A DNA stretch of 64,000 bases from Linyphia triangularis (Eukaryota; Arthropoda; Arachnida; Araneae; Linyphiidae). Position numbers and translations under genes: made by a program. A model generated the notes under the pieces. That model searched no databases, was not told where the DNA came from, and saw only the letters and a list, made by a program, of their open reading frames with translations. The stretch lies in NCBI GenBank assembly GCA_963978545.1, contig OZ021732.1, positions 25,430,688 to 25,494,687 on the forward strand, written 5' to 3'. Positions 36,815 through 49,585 of this stretch are shown piece by piece. Numbering within the stretch: the stretch's first letter is position 1; every line of letters starts with the position of its first letter.

Positions 36815-39339
36815 TTAATGCCTGATATAATTTTGCTGTTATAAAATCAAAATATACGAACAAAAAAGCAATGGATAGGTCTCTGAGTAACAGTTCTTAA
36901 GTTGAAGTTCCTTTTTAATGAGTCAAGATCAATTTTTCGAGAATGGTGTTTAAACTAAAGTACAGATTACTTTGGGAAAACCCAGTCATTGATTTCCATT
37001 TTCAACGAGTAAAAGATCAAAAATCTCCGTCAGCTGTAAAACTTAGTCCACTCCTCAGCACGCCAAACATTCACGAAAAAGTTTTTTTTTTTTTCCTTTT
37101 AAAAAATCGCCCTTAGAACAAGGCAACCGGAAGGTCAGCAAATGCCTGACTTTCTCCCAAGACCGATTCTCCTTTCACAAAACCAAAAACAGAATAAAAA
37201 AAAGCACCAAAAATAAAAACTTCCACAAAAACAGGGCAAGAAGTTCCACCCACGGATATCGGGAGCGCAGTCCGTGGGAAAACGAGCCAAAAAGAAGGGG
37301 CGTCACAACTCAACTCAAACCAGCTCAAGATGAGGTTGGGGCTGACCTCTGGCGGCACGACGCTACATCAATTAAGAAGTTTCTTGACTGTCTTTCGGGA
37401 TGCCCTCTTCTCTCTTTCATGGCTGATGGCAGGGGGGTTCCCTTTTGTTGCTTGGGCCTCCCTTTTTCGTTTTGGTCTCTGCGGATGGGGTAGGTTGTTT
37501 CACGATGGGAGAGAGAGATTTGCTTTGTTTTTTCTATTTTTTCTTCTTCTTTAGAACATGGTAATCCATCTTTTGGTAGATTCCTATTTCGACGCCTCTG
37601 TGGTTGTCCACAGGGGGGAAATGGTTTGTTGTGATGCTAATTTTTCTCTGGGTCTCGTATAGTTCTGTATTTCTTTTCGGGATTTTTTTTTCTTCGGTTT
37701 TTATATTAATTTTTTGAAAAGATATGATATACGTGTTGTTCATCAGGTGGCCCCAGTTGTAGTTTTAAATTATTGTTTCCATCATCTATCATAGAGTAAG
37801 AAATGTTACTTGTTATAATATTTCTATATATAAGAAATACGCATAAGGTCATTAATATAAAAGCTACTATTGCAATGTATTTATGGATATTCTAACCTTA
37901 TAAAGGATTTTTTTAATCTTTTCATGTGATTTATGAATGTAATGCCAGTTTTCCAGTTTCACACCCTGATGTTTTAAAATTCGAAGCTTAATGCATCGGC
38001 CCGTATCTAACACACTAAAGCTAATAGCAATTTAAAACAATCACAGAAAAAAAAAACTTATTGTTTCATATGGAGCATTTGTCATATAATATATAAAATG
38101 GAAAAAAATAATTTAAAATATAATTGTCAATATCAATTTATTTTATGTCATTTAAAAAAAAGAAGGCTGCTATTTGTGTTGAACATCTGTATAACAGTTA
38201 ATAATACCAAATGAAAATCAATAATAAAGTATTATAAAAGTGCAATTATACATACAGATGGTTTGTATTGTCTGGATCGTACTGTTTTAGAAAGAGCATG
38301 TCAAATAGAATGTTTCGACAAGTTATACAATTGATGTTATAGCATAGCTTCATAGACTATTGGCTTATCATGTTATTATAAAATCGTGATATACTTCAGA
38401 GATCCTTCAAGACAAAATCCTCACTGTAACGTGATTTATCCGAATCTACACAAATGCTAACTTTCATATACGTAACACAAAGGTAACCCTACCTCGCCTT
38501 TAAGAGCAATGATAAGAGCTGAGCATTTATTTAAACTATGTAAAAAACTTTCGTAACTTAAAAATTTAGCATTAACTTTGTTAAAAAATAATGTATTAGT
38601 ATTAATAACTCTTTTTGGCATCTTTTTCAATGTGATATATATAGGTTTTTAAAAACATTACCTATTAATATTGTACACTCTAAACCTTCTTTGAAAAGTT
38701 TAATTTGTATTTGTATACAGTAAAAAAACACCCTAGAATGTAAAAATGTTAACTAAGAAAAGTCCTTTCAACTTCTCCCTATTATTACTCTTTACGTGAC
38801 CAGGGATGCTAATTGATATCTCCCAAACTTCTAAATTTCCAGATTTTCCCACGCCAAAGATTTCTTTTTAAAAATTTTTAAATATGTTAGAAACAGATAA
38901 AGTAAACATTCCTACTCAGACGTTATTTGGTAATTTATTTTAAAAATAATTACTCATAAACTACATTGCATATAAATAGTCTCGGTCCATAAAGAGTTAA
39001 AAGAACTGTGTATGTCATCGTTAACAGACGCAATTATAAAATACCAGAAATAAAACAGCCTTATCAAAAACTTTAAACATTTAGCTTGAAGGTTTAAATT
39101 CGATAGCCTGATCTTACGTTTACCCCTTCCTCTCCCCCAGACATTTTTCCATAACTAAACCCTACTTATTGAAAGCAAAGCTATTTTATTATTCAAACAA
39201 ATTCAAACCCTCCGAACTAAACAAATGGACACAACACAGAAGTATCTCATCGAGCATCAAACTCAACTACCGGTCCTTTCTATTTGAAAGTAGCTCAACC
39301 TCCACAAACACAGAGCATTTATCATAACCTTATCTTTGA

Positions 39340-39490
39340 GAAAAAAACAACAACCACCAACTCGAAGATTGCCAGAGATCACTTCTGAAACTAAAGCGCG
39401 TGATTTACTGAGGTAGCAGTCAAGTGACGAAGCCGAACCCTCTCGAGGTTCCGCCCAGAAACCAATGAGCCAGTTAATCATCATCTCGCT
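39340..39490. repeat. Dispersed repeat related to 40965-41115
   Basis: Shares with 40965-41115, in the same orientation, (C/G)GTGATTTACTG, GTAGCAGT(C/T)AAGTG, CGAAGCC, CGCCCA(G/C)AAACCAATG and AGTTAATCATC-like blocks. A class could not be assigned. The minus-strand frame 39263-39484 overlaps it and is not a gene. Confidence 0.45.
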
Positions 39491-39731
39491 TTCCTATCTG
39501 GATGTCATATATGGACGTAATGGTTGTAAATGTGCTTTGCAGGAAAGTCTGCAAAAGTAGAACATGGTAATCTTCTGCCAAATTTGTGACTTTGAAACAA
39601 ATTCGTAAATCAATAAATTAAAAACATCAGCATATTCCGAAGTTCTTTCATTCGTATTAACCGAAATTTGTAACTTTAAACTAGAGGCATAATATGATAT
39701 TTATTGGAGACCATTTTATTTTTTCCTACCC

Positions 39732-40085
39732 AGGTAGCACGGAAATATTGATGATCAATGTCGGAAACAAGGGTTCTATAACATTGGCCAATCCTTGCCG
39801 AAACTTACCTAAACGAAGATTACCATCGTTCTAAAATACACGTTTTTTTTAGTTTTTTTTAATTAATATGTCATTAGCATCACAAAGCATGTTTTTTAGC
39901 CCTTCGTCCTTTTTAATAAAACATATTTCATTTCTAGTATTTCAATGCAATGTCCATCAATATTTCAAAACTTCCAGTATATTTTATCCAGTATTGGCCA
40001 CTATCTGTAACAACAGCCGGTTTACAATGGTCTATACCAAGATTGGCCAATGTCGAGCGACATTGGCCAGCATTGTTGAGCTACT
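39732..40085 (+). repeat. ATTGGCCAAT repeat family, copy with both ends
   Basis: Begins AGGTAGCACGG and ends TTGAGCTACT, with GTAGCAC/GTGCTAC-type inverted tips. Contains several ATTGGCCA(A/G)T-like palindromes and the block CAATATTTCAAAACTTCCAG...TTTATCCAGTATTGGCC shared with the other copies. No coding capacity; a non-autonomous element of unknown class. Confidence 0.55.
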
Positions 40086-40964
40086 GGTGTGCTAAGTAAA
40101 ATACACCAAAGTTACTCACCTACAAAATCAATCATCGCAAAAACAATGATTCTTAAAACATTTTAAGATAGCACTAGCGGGAAGAGGAGGCAGAGAATTC
40201 CAGGTTCAGATTTAGAGGAATAATTTTGGGGTTGAGTTCAATTTCACTTGTAAAAATATTTAAATTGGGGTATGATCCTTGTTATTTATACTAAACATAA
40301 TTGGTAAAACTCTCTGCATTTGCAAACTCAGTGCATTTTACTCAATACATCAAACAAACTTTAAACTTAATTGGTAAATACTATTTTTGTTTGCATACAT
40401 AAGGTTAAATATATGTTTTATATTACTATAATCTGCAAAAGCTTTATTAGTGATATTGAACCATTTTTTCGAAATACTAGTTACATTCGTATACAACCAA
40501 ACTAATTGTAATTCCCGATCCAAAAAAAATATGGGTCCCCCTTGCCTCTCGACCATATACATCTTTGCCTTTTGCAACAGCAGGTAGTTAGTTCTTTATA
40601 CATTGGGACAGACTTACTAGAGCTCTTTGAATACGTTACAACGATGTGTGAACCGGTTTTACTACGTCCTGATTGACTACTTGGAGCGATGTGTGGCCGA
40701 TTCGTTAAAATTCTTATAGTATCCCTGGTTAGAAAAGTAAAATATTAGTTTAAATTTAAACTCAAAAGTGCCTATTTTCTTTTTGTAATAAACATATATT
40801 TAAGTTTAATATAAAACTATGTGCGCAGATAATCAATATTACCATATAAGTTGTGATTTGCTTGGAACTATATCTTTTCGGCGGAAGGATCCATCCTACA
40901 GCGGATCCATACTCAAGGCTCAAGTAATGTTGTCGCGAGGTATAGTCTCACCACAGTTACAGTG

Positions 40965-41115
40965 CATCATCTCCAACAAAAACAACTCCAGAGACACCCA
41001 CCTCAGTGTGAAACAAAAAACGGGTGATTTACTGCAGTAGCAGTTAAGTGGTGAAGAAGCCAAACCCACTCGGGGGGCACCGCCCACAAACCAATGGGCC
41101 ATTTAATCATCTTCC
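40965..41115. repeat. Dispersed repeat related to 39340-39490
   Basis: Direct-orientation relative of 39340-39490, directly followed by the long repeat copy X at 41117. The two may belong to one larger element. Confidence 0.45.
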
Positions 41116-41116
41116 T

Positions 41117-41761
41117 CTTCACATGGACCAGAAGGTTCTGTATCCGAGGGAAGAAGTTCTGGGTTGAGACGATCGTTAATCATGTAGTTGGGGAGGATTT
41201 TTCGATACGCTCCATTTAACCTCATTAGAACCCTGGTCACGTTGAAATGCACTTTGTGTACGGTCCCTTTTCTGCGATCGCTCCAGGACTGTTCTTACTT
41301 TTCAATACAAAAAGAAAGGAGCTACTCGATTCTCTGCTTGACCGCACATAACATAGGACAAAGAGTAGCAATCTTAAAAGTTCGTCTTAGCTTTCTGTAC
41401 TTATTTGTTCAGGGTTCGGACAAAGTTTTAGATTTTAAAAATAAGTTTCTTTACAAGGACCTTCCAATTAAAAAAGTTCAGCGGTCGGCAGTTCAACTCA
41501 TTTGCCTCTTTGTTGGACTTCTTTACCTTTTTCAGAAAGACGAAGAATTGAAACATAACATATTTTACATGCTCTATCTCAATCCGTAAATTTCTGTGAC
41601 TTTATATCTAATTAGCGAATGGAGGTTTTTTTTTTTTATTGTCTTATAGTGCTATAAGAGTTTGTGTCTCAATTTGGTTCTTGTAAGGATAGCGTCAAAA
41701 TAAGTGGAAAATTGAAGAAGACGTAAGTTTTCAAAGTGATTGTAATGGTATCAGTTGTATG
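41117..41761 (+). repeat. Long interspersed repeat, copy X (SINE-free)
   Basis: Shares a series of blocks in inverted order with 47633-48300: GAAGAAGTTCTGGG(T/A)TGAGACG, CTCCATTTAACCTCATTAGA, GATTCTCTGCTTGAC, GGACAAAGTTTTAGAT, TGTCTTATAGTGCTATAAGA and CTCAATTTGGTTCTTGTAAG. It carries about 120 bp (roughly 41440-41570) absent from the other copy. The 133-residue frame within it shows no recognisable domain and is interrupted in the partner, so it is not annotated as a gene. Confidence 0.6.
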
Positions 41762-44285
41762 CATATCAAATAGCTATTCTTATCATATTTCAGATTTTGC
41801 AATTAAATCGTAACAAAATGGCCTAGAAAGTGTAACAGAAAAATTTGTAATAAGGGACTACGGCATATATGTGGTCCTTATTTTTTTAACTTTCAGATTT
41901 CTTTTTTCCTCACCCTCCAATTCTTTTCCCTTTGGCAATAAAAATATTATTGTAAGCAATTTTTTGAAAATTTAAAGAGATTAAGCTGTGCCGTAAGGAA
42001 AATGGAAGTTCGCATCACGTAACTGCATTTTACTGTACAGCGCAGGGTGTTCCTTATTTTCCAACTTACAAATTTTGTATTCTTACCCCCATTTTTTACC
42101 TTTGACTATAGAAAATATTATTGTGGTCATTTTTGTAAATGAAAAGTGATTAACGTGTGCAGCAACGATCAACGTGTGGACGATCACTGCAAGCAGTACT
42201 ACACATATTGTAAAATATGAGGCATTACTAAAAAAAAAATACAGCTAAAAATCTGATATTTTTGTTGTTTAAATGTTAGATTTTGTTAGTTAAATTGTAT
42301 CAATATTTTGCAACTTTTTTAAATTTAGGAAATAAAACTTTTAGAATATGTTCTTTCATTTTTGTCAATTCTGTTTTTATTTTTACAAACTTCAATATCA
42401 ATTTAGGAGGGTTAATACTAATTTATCATAATAAAACTTGGTTCTCTACAAAAATAGGTCAAAAGAAAAAATATTCGGGGGTATGAAATTGAAGCCGAAG
42501 AAATTTAATATTATTTTTTTTCAAACAATTTCAATTTTAGTAATCTTTTAACAACTTCAGGCTATTTGCGACACGGGTTAATATATTATTGAAATAAAAT
42601 TTGGCACACTGTCAAGATAGACCAAAACGAAAGGAATGAAGGGGTGAGAGTTAAAATCAGATGAAATTTCGTTTTTGACGCCTTACATAGACCATCCTAA
42701 TATATAGTTATAATTAGTCAATTAAAAGACACAATACTCAGTTATACTACATATCATTACGTACCTACTTTGATTCATCGTAAGATCTCAACGAGGGATT
42801 TCAAACTCGAACAGAAATTTATATTTTAAACAATTAATAATTTGCTTTAAAAATTGAAGTTATATATTTTCGATTAATTTGTTTTAAATGATAATTAAGA
42901 CGGTAAAGGAAGTTTAATTTCACCAACAATCGAAGGTCACTTTTTCTTTAATAGCACAATTTAATAAGTTAAATTCTTAACTGATAAGTTGTCTTTGTAA
43001 AAAAAAAGGCTCTTCCTTTTAAGTATGTACAATGTACATATTAAACAGTATTTTTAAACTTCAAATATTGTGTTTATTGATGGACAACCCAACTACGGAT
43101 ACGGACGATGACGCTTCGTGTTTTTAAGACAACTGTATTTTAATGCTTCATAATGTGCAGTTTTGTTGAGTTTTAAAATTCGATTTATTTGACAGACAAT
43201 TGAAAGAATTTCTTACAATATCTGAAAGAATTTCTTACAAGTATCATTTTGTAAAAAGTGTATGCTTTCTCTCAAATGATTTTTACCAAAATTGTCTTAC
43301 AAAAATTAATTAGTAGACAGATAGTATTGCGTTGATAGTCAGAGAGTTTTTCGGATTTTCTCCTTCTTGATGCGTAAATGCGCGACATTTTCCTCTTCAA
43401 AGACCATTGGTGAAAACAGTCAAAATGTCAAAAAGAGGAAAACATTCATAGCTTTGTTTTCAACTACTAAAATAGTTGAATAAAAATATAATGGTGTACT
43501 AATGTGTGCACAGAACAATGGTGGAGTTATATATTTTTTTTTAGGGGCTACAGTTAAGTTTAGTTTGATAAAGGCCTATAAAGTCTAATTAAAAAAAAAA
43601 ATGTAGAACAAGCAGAACTTTTCAGAGTAAAAAAAAGTGGAAACCCCTGAAAGACACACCATTTCCAGACTGTGTACGGTTCACGTTGTTTTGGCGCATC
43701 AATGTCCTAGTGTAGTTTTTGCGCTTGATAACGTCTAAATTTATTATTGGATTCTACATAGATGCCTTAAAAGGGATTAAATATTCTTAGCCGACACAAC
43801 TTTGAATTTGTATTTTTTCCGATTTTAATTTTGTTAACGCTTTAATTCTATCAGTAAACACTTACATAAACATTATATGGTAAAGAATACTCTAAAATCT
43901 CTCTCTAATACTATAATATTAAAAGAAATCAACTCATGAGGCCCTCTAAATGGGAGGTTTTTTTTCCGCAACGATTACCAAAATATTTATCAAAATCAAT
44001 AAATTTATTTTGCTTTTCTCTGGAAAAAGCCATTTGATCTTATAAATATAATATATAAGAAGGGTGAAAAATAAAAATAAAGAAAGTTTATATTTTCCAT
44101 AAGTTCAGCTACACAATTCAATATTTGATTTTCATTTTTAGTAATCCATAATTGATAAAGTTTAATTTTTAATCCATAATTGATTAGGATGTTAATAATC
44201 GCAGGAATGATTCTTTTGAAGCTCTTAACTGCTGACTACGAAAGTTAGAATCTTTTTCTAATGTAATCTTCCATTTTAACGTAAT

Positions 44286-44681
44286 CAGGGTTTCCACGGT
44301 CATTGAAAGTTATTAAAAGAGCTTAATATTTTTGAACTTGTTTTCAAGGCCTTGAAAATGCTTAGAGGTGCTTAAAAGTCCTTATAAGTCTTTAATTTTT
44401 GCGGCTGTTGTGCCAACCGCAAATTTTATAATAGTACTACTCAGACTTGCTATCCCCGCGTGACCACCACTTGTCCGCACTGTTATCAGAATTCTGTGAC
44501 ATATTTTATTACGCATGCGCCAACTTGTAAATTTTCTGGTATAATATATTCTATTAAAAATTTATATATCGACATGATGCACGAAAACAAATTTTCAAAT
44601 ATCATTTAAAACATTATTTAGATCCATAAAAGTCATTGAAAAGCCAATGATTTTCATTCTGTGATTTGAGTGTGAGCCCTG
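44286..44681. mobile_element. 396-bp non-autonomous DNA element with CAGGG ends
   Basis: Starts CAGGGTTTCCAC and ends GTGTGAGCCCTG, imperfect inverted termini. The pentamer GTAAT lies directly before the left end (44281-44285) and directly after the right end (44682-44686). The interior has repeated 'cttgaaaa', 'gcttaaaag' motifs and no coding sequence. The superfamily is uncertain: hAT-like termini but only 5 bp of evident duplication. Confidence 0.6.
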
Positions 44682-45501
44682 GTAATATCAAATCCAGTAA
44701 CATTTTCAGCCTAAAGTTCTTTAATTTACGTAAACAGCTTGCTCTCTCTTTAACCCTTTCTTCTCCCTATCGGATTCAAAAGAAAGAGTAAACCAAAGAA
44801 AATTCCATTGTCCTATATGGTGTTTACCCTTTAACACCATTCGGGACCAGGGGGTATGGATATTTATTTTAAGATTAACGATTCCGTTTTCTCACCAGCG
44901 GTTATTTGAAGCGTGAATTTCCACAACAAAAGGATTTTAGATTTTTAGGTGTGTTGACTGGAGTAATGACTTGCGCTTGACATTGAAATATGAAAGATAA
45001 ATACTATTGTAAGTTGTCCACTTTTGATCATTTATAAAATTGTCTCCCGAGAAAACCTGTGGAACAGTCCATTTCCAATTTTGACACATCACCGCGAATA
45101 GAAGGTTTACCGAGCTGCGTAAGAACGTTGTGATAGATTTGCTTGTTAGACTTGACGAAGGCTAGCTGAAATCATTCTTCAAAACTCTGAAATTATATTC
45201 AAAGGCAATTGTTGTTTTAACTAGATCAAATATGAATTTATCAACACCAGCTACAATTAGTGACATTAGGGTGAATCATTTTGTAAATGCATATCCATCA
45301 AAAAACAATTTCTTTGATGGTATAAGCAAGAAGGGAGATTTGGAAATTATCAGTTAAAGAACATAAACCTTCCTACTCCGCAAAAGATATTATTAAAAAA
45401 TAAAATTTTCTAGGAAAAAAAGCCTTTTGCGCTCTTTAAGTAAAAAGCGATTTTGCAACTAACACTTCACAAAAAATCGTTTTTGACTGTAAAAATAATA
45501 T

Positions 45502-46057
45502 AACCCATAAAAACAAAGTTTTTAATATAAATCCTTTGTATACATAAGTCAATTTTTATATTCATTAACATAGCACCGTTTCTGCTGCCAGCGTGTGCTT
45601 GTTTTAAAAATTTAAATTTAGATGCTAACACCATCTCTATCAGCAAAATATGTGGCAAACTACTTTTCAAAATTTATTCATTCAAAATGAATGTGAATTT
45701 ATGCACTCTCAGATAAAAGTATCTTTTATTTCTTCTAATCAAAACAATTTTATTATATATACTAAAATTATTTTGTCAACAGGAAAGAATTTCTTCAATG
45801 ATTGGTTAAATGCTATTTCAATGCGATTGGATGACGGCAAGTTGGTTTATTAGCATTCCATAAAAATGATCTTTTAGTGACAGTGACAGCCTTCAAAAGG
45901 GGACAGAATGCATTGTCACCGACATCGAATCTATCTGCTAAGTTTCAGCCCGATTTGATGATGTCAAAGAGTCTCACATAATTAGGCCTCCGAATATTTG
46001 CCTGCCATCGACAAACAAAACACATAAATATACACACAAAGTCGGAAGTTAATACAA
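45502..46057 (+). repeat. Interspersed repeat ending GTTAATA(C/T)A(A)AG, copy 1
   Basis: Starts TAACCCATAAAAAC and ends at GAAGTTAATACAAG. Internal landmarks are CAACAGGAAAGAAT, TCTTTTAGTGACAGTGACAG, GAATCTATCTGCTAAGTTTC and GATGATGTCAAAGAGT. Both ends match 22833-23291. Unclassified; the terminal tetranucleotide/CA-like tail could indicate a non-LTR-type or Penelope-like remnant, but no coding domain was seen. Confidence 0.5.
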
Positions 46058-46609
46058 GAAATTTAATAAATTAAAACTTCAAACTAAAGGAATGTACGTG
46101 TGATGAGAGGTTTGGAATGCAATTTTAACAAATACATGTTTAGAAATGTATGGATGTAATTGTTTCAAAGGTGCGTTGTATGTTAAACTCAAAATTCAAA
46201 AGTAACTGCACCCCTTTAAAAGAATTAACCGTTTTTTAAAAAGATTTTTCCGTATTAGAAATAACACTTTTGTAATATTTGAAATTATCTAGTAAATTAC
46301 TTTTAAGATTGATTTATCAAAGACATTTAAATGATGTGTTGATAAATTATGCTCACTTCCAAAAGAATCGGAATCCAACACCATCAGCATCATTTGAAAG
46401 CAGCCATCTGAACTTACCTGGCTATTATTAACTCACCGTATATCTAAACTGTATTCATAGAATTTAAGTTTGAAACGATCAGAACTACTCAATCTCGTGA
46501 AATTATTCGAAATACGGCAAAATATGTTTCTGGCTTTGACATTAAGTTAAAATAGATCCATTTTTAAATCCCTTATAATAACTTCGAATTTGTGTGTGGA
46601 TGGTTGGCT

Positions 46610-47140
46610 GTGTATGTCGATGGCGGGCAAATCTGCGTATCATATCTTTACATAGGGTAATGAAAGTACAGCATTCGATTAATTATTATTATTATTATTT
46701 TTTTTTTGGATCACCCAGATTTAAAAAAAAAGTGGTATAGAAAAAGAAATGCCTGTCTGTGTGCACGTGGTCAGAATAACTCCCGAACAAATTGACCTAC
46801 ACTCTTCAAATTTGGTACATGGGTTGGCGGCGGCCATGGGTCCTGCCATTTAGGTTTTCGTCAAAATCGCGCATTCTCATAAGATTGAAATAATGAAAAA
46901 TCATGAAAAAATCTCGTTCTTCAATAATTTCTAAAAAACAGCCCTAACTATTTTGATTAAAATCTCTCTGCTAATGTCTCTTACGTGTTCTAAACTTCCC
47001 CACCACCTAAATTCCCGTACAAATGCGATAAAAGCGTAAAAAGTTTTTTTAAAAGGGGGAAAAAATAAAAATAATCACGAATTACTTTAACACAGAGTTT
47101 TCTGCCCTTGAGCATCACCCACCAACGATTGATTTGTATG
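46610..47140 (-). repeat. Inverted relative of the 4730-5220 repeat
   Basis: Reverse complement shows the same order of blocks, from GGGTGATGCTCAAGGGCAGA through TCGGGAGTTATTCTGACCAC to TTTCATTACCCTATG. The (CA)n tract of the other copy is replaced here by cgtgcacacagacag, a short seed-like form. Confidence 0.5.
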
Positions 47141-47632
47141 TGTTTCCCGCACAAGAAAGGACAATGTAATGTCTATCGAATATCTTCGCCAATTAGGTGG
47201 GTCTTTAAATAAGTGAAAATATGAAAATGGTAAATAACATCCCGTATCATATTTTAATGCAATGATCAGTATTATTTGGTGAATTTGAAAAATTGTGCGA
47301 TGTCCCCCTAGTTAAGGATTAAATTTTGAAAAGTAGTTTGACGCATATTTTGCTTATAGAAATGTTCTGCGGAGGCCAATTTAACTCACTTGCAATAATC
47401 CAATCGATCTGAAACTTGGCAAATAGGATTTGATGCCGATGACATTTGTCACTAACAAATTTTGGGACTGTTATTCTCACTAAAAGATCGCTTTTACAAT
47501 TACACATGCTTCTATAATCGCTTCGGAATACTAATAAAATCCCATTTTAACCGATCATTTGTTGAAACTATTTCCTGGTGCCAAAATGTTTTAATCAAAA
47601 TATATAAAATATATGGGTTTTCATTAATTTAC

Positions 47633-48300
47633 AACTGGTACCATTACAATCATTTTGAAAACTTACGTCTTCTTCAATTTGCCACTTATTATGCCGCTAT
47701 TCTTACAAGAACCAAGCCGACCAAACGGTGTAGTGGTTATCGTGCTAGATTCTAGACCGCGAGGTTGCGGGTTCGAGTCCCGTGTTAGGCATGGGTGTCT
47801 GTAAATGTATGTTGGCTTGACTAATGACGAATGTTTCGGCGCATTATAGCCCTCGTGTTGCTGACGGCGCCAGATAATCTGAAAACAACCAACCAACTTA
47901 CAAGAACCAAATTGAGACAAAAACTCTTATAGCACTATAAGACAATACAACAAAAATCTCCATTCGCTGATTAGATATGAAGTAGAAGAATATATAATCT
48001 AAAACTTTGTCCGAGTCCTGAACGAATAATTTCAGAAAGCAAAGACTAACTTTAAACTTTTAACATTGCTATCATTGTTCCTTTGTTCTGTGCGTCAAGC
48101 AGAGAATCGCCCCGCGCCTTTTCTTTGGTATTGGAACACATTTCTGGAGCGATCGGAGGAAGAGGGGATGTATACAAAACGCGTCTCTACATGACCAGGG
48201 TTCTAATGAGGTTAAATGGAGCGTATCGAAGGCTCCTCCCCAACTACCTGATTAATGATCGTCTCATCCCAGAACTTCTTCGCTCGGATCGGACACCGGG
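47633..48300 (-). repeat. Long interspersed repeat, copy Y (interrupted by SINE)
   Basis: Inverted relative of 41117-41761, split by the SINE at 47716-47896. After removing the SINE and one target duplication the blocks are collinear with copy X. The sequence continues leftward (about 47305-47632) into a segment related to 45502-46057, so the parent element may be longer. Confidence 0.6.
47716..47896 (+). mobile_element. tRNA-derived SINE, copy 3 (181 bp) with verified empty site
   Basis: Plus-strand copy with A box GGTGTAGTGGTTATCGTG, B box GGTTCGAGTCCC, the same body and an AACCAACC 3' end. A perfect 14-bp target-site duplication, CTTACAAGAACCAA, is at 47702-47715 and 47897-47910. The host sequence is a repeat whose inverted relative at 41117-41761 carries a single copy of that 14-mer (41674-41687, reverse complement). 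This shows directly that the SINE is an insertion. Confidence 0.92.
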
Positions 48301-49284
48301 GCAGGTACAGATGCGAACTGCGGGCAGTACACAAGACTGATTGCAGGTAGGAAGGGGTTGAGGAGGAAAGGTTCTTTTTTTTCTTCTTTTCTTTTTCCTC
48401 AGGTATACCTCCTGGTGAGCTCGGAGGACCAACATATCGTTCCGCTTGCTTCGATGCGGCGGATTCGTGTTCGCCGTGGCAGGGTTCCACGTCCAGTGTT
48501 TTGATGGATCGTTGGCTTTTTACCTTCTTTTTCTCGATCTTTCATTAGAGCCCCCCCCCCCCCCCTTCGAAAAATTGTGTTGTTTTTTTAGAAAAGACTC
48601 CGGCCGACTTCACTCAGGATGGTGCTGAGTTTACTGGGGGTGCTTTGTGCGGATTATTTTCCCGTAAAAAGAATTCGCCCCGGTTGAAAGTGGGGATGGG
48701 GGGAGGGGGTTCTAAGTATGTGTAAGATAGTGTTCAGTGATGTTGTTTGTTTTCCATAGATACGTAAAAATACAATGTAATGAGATTTCGCTTATAACTG
48801 TGATTAGAAAAATCAAACTCTTCGGTTAAAATTCTGATTTAAGACATTTAAATATATAAGTATTTTTCTCTTTAATTTTGAAAATTTCATTTTATTTGAA
48901 ATAGGTGTTTTGCTGTTTGCAAATATTTGCCGAGTGAAACAAAAATTAATTTATAATGAGCATTAATTAAAAAAAAAAAAACTATTAAAGAAAATATAAA
49001 AAATAACGATAATTTACAAATGTTTAATAATATGCAAACGAAGCTTGATTTTACAGTCGTAAGTGCGGAAGTAAAGTAACATCTCTGAATATTTAAAATT
49101 TACGGATGTCGGGCGTACGCAAAGAGACAATTTTTTCAAGCCACATTTACGAAAACTAAATTGTTAATGAAATTTTTTTCTTTTACATGAGCACCACCCA
49201 CTTTTTGTCTTGTCTCTCTACCTAAGCGTTCCACAGCTTGTGAGTGACAAGGAAACGAGTTGAAGTCTGATATCAATGGTCCCT

Positions 49285-49585
49285 AGTAGCTCAGAAGTCC
49301 TGGCCAATTTTGCCAGACATTGGCCAATCCCAATGTGGAACGTTGTGAATCGATCGTTGGAAACAATATTAGCCAATCTCGCCTAATTCTGGATAAAATA
49401 TAGAAGAGGTTTTGATACGCCGATGCACAGTTTTAAACTTAGGATACTATATTTATGAGAAACAAAACTATGTAGTGGTTTTGACTTGTTTGTTTGTTGA
49501 AAAATCGTGTATATTGGAACTATTCTCGACCAGACTAGCCAATCTTCCAGTTTTCCCATGTTTCTTCCAATACAACTGTGCTACC
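49285..49585 (-). repeat. ATTGGCCAAT repeat family, inverted copy
   Basis: Minus-strand copy. Its reverse complement starts AGGTAGCACAGTTGTATTGG and ends in GAGCTACT. Shared blocks are AAAACTGTGCATCGGCGTAT...TTTATCCAG and GGGATTGGCCAATGTC. The plus-strand frame at 49412-49612 crosses it and is not a gene. Confidence 0.55.

Noticed and set aside
37113..37554. Adjacent frames of 81 and 74 residues on opposite strands
   Set aside because: Hydrophobic low-information translations with no family resemblance; no promoter or splice context.
41188..41589. 133-residue plus-strand frame
   Set aside because: It lies in a dispersed repeat and the inverted copy does not preserve the frame; no domain recognised.
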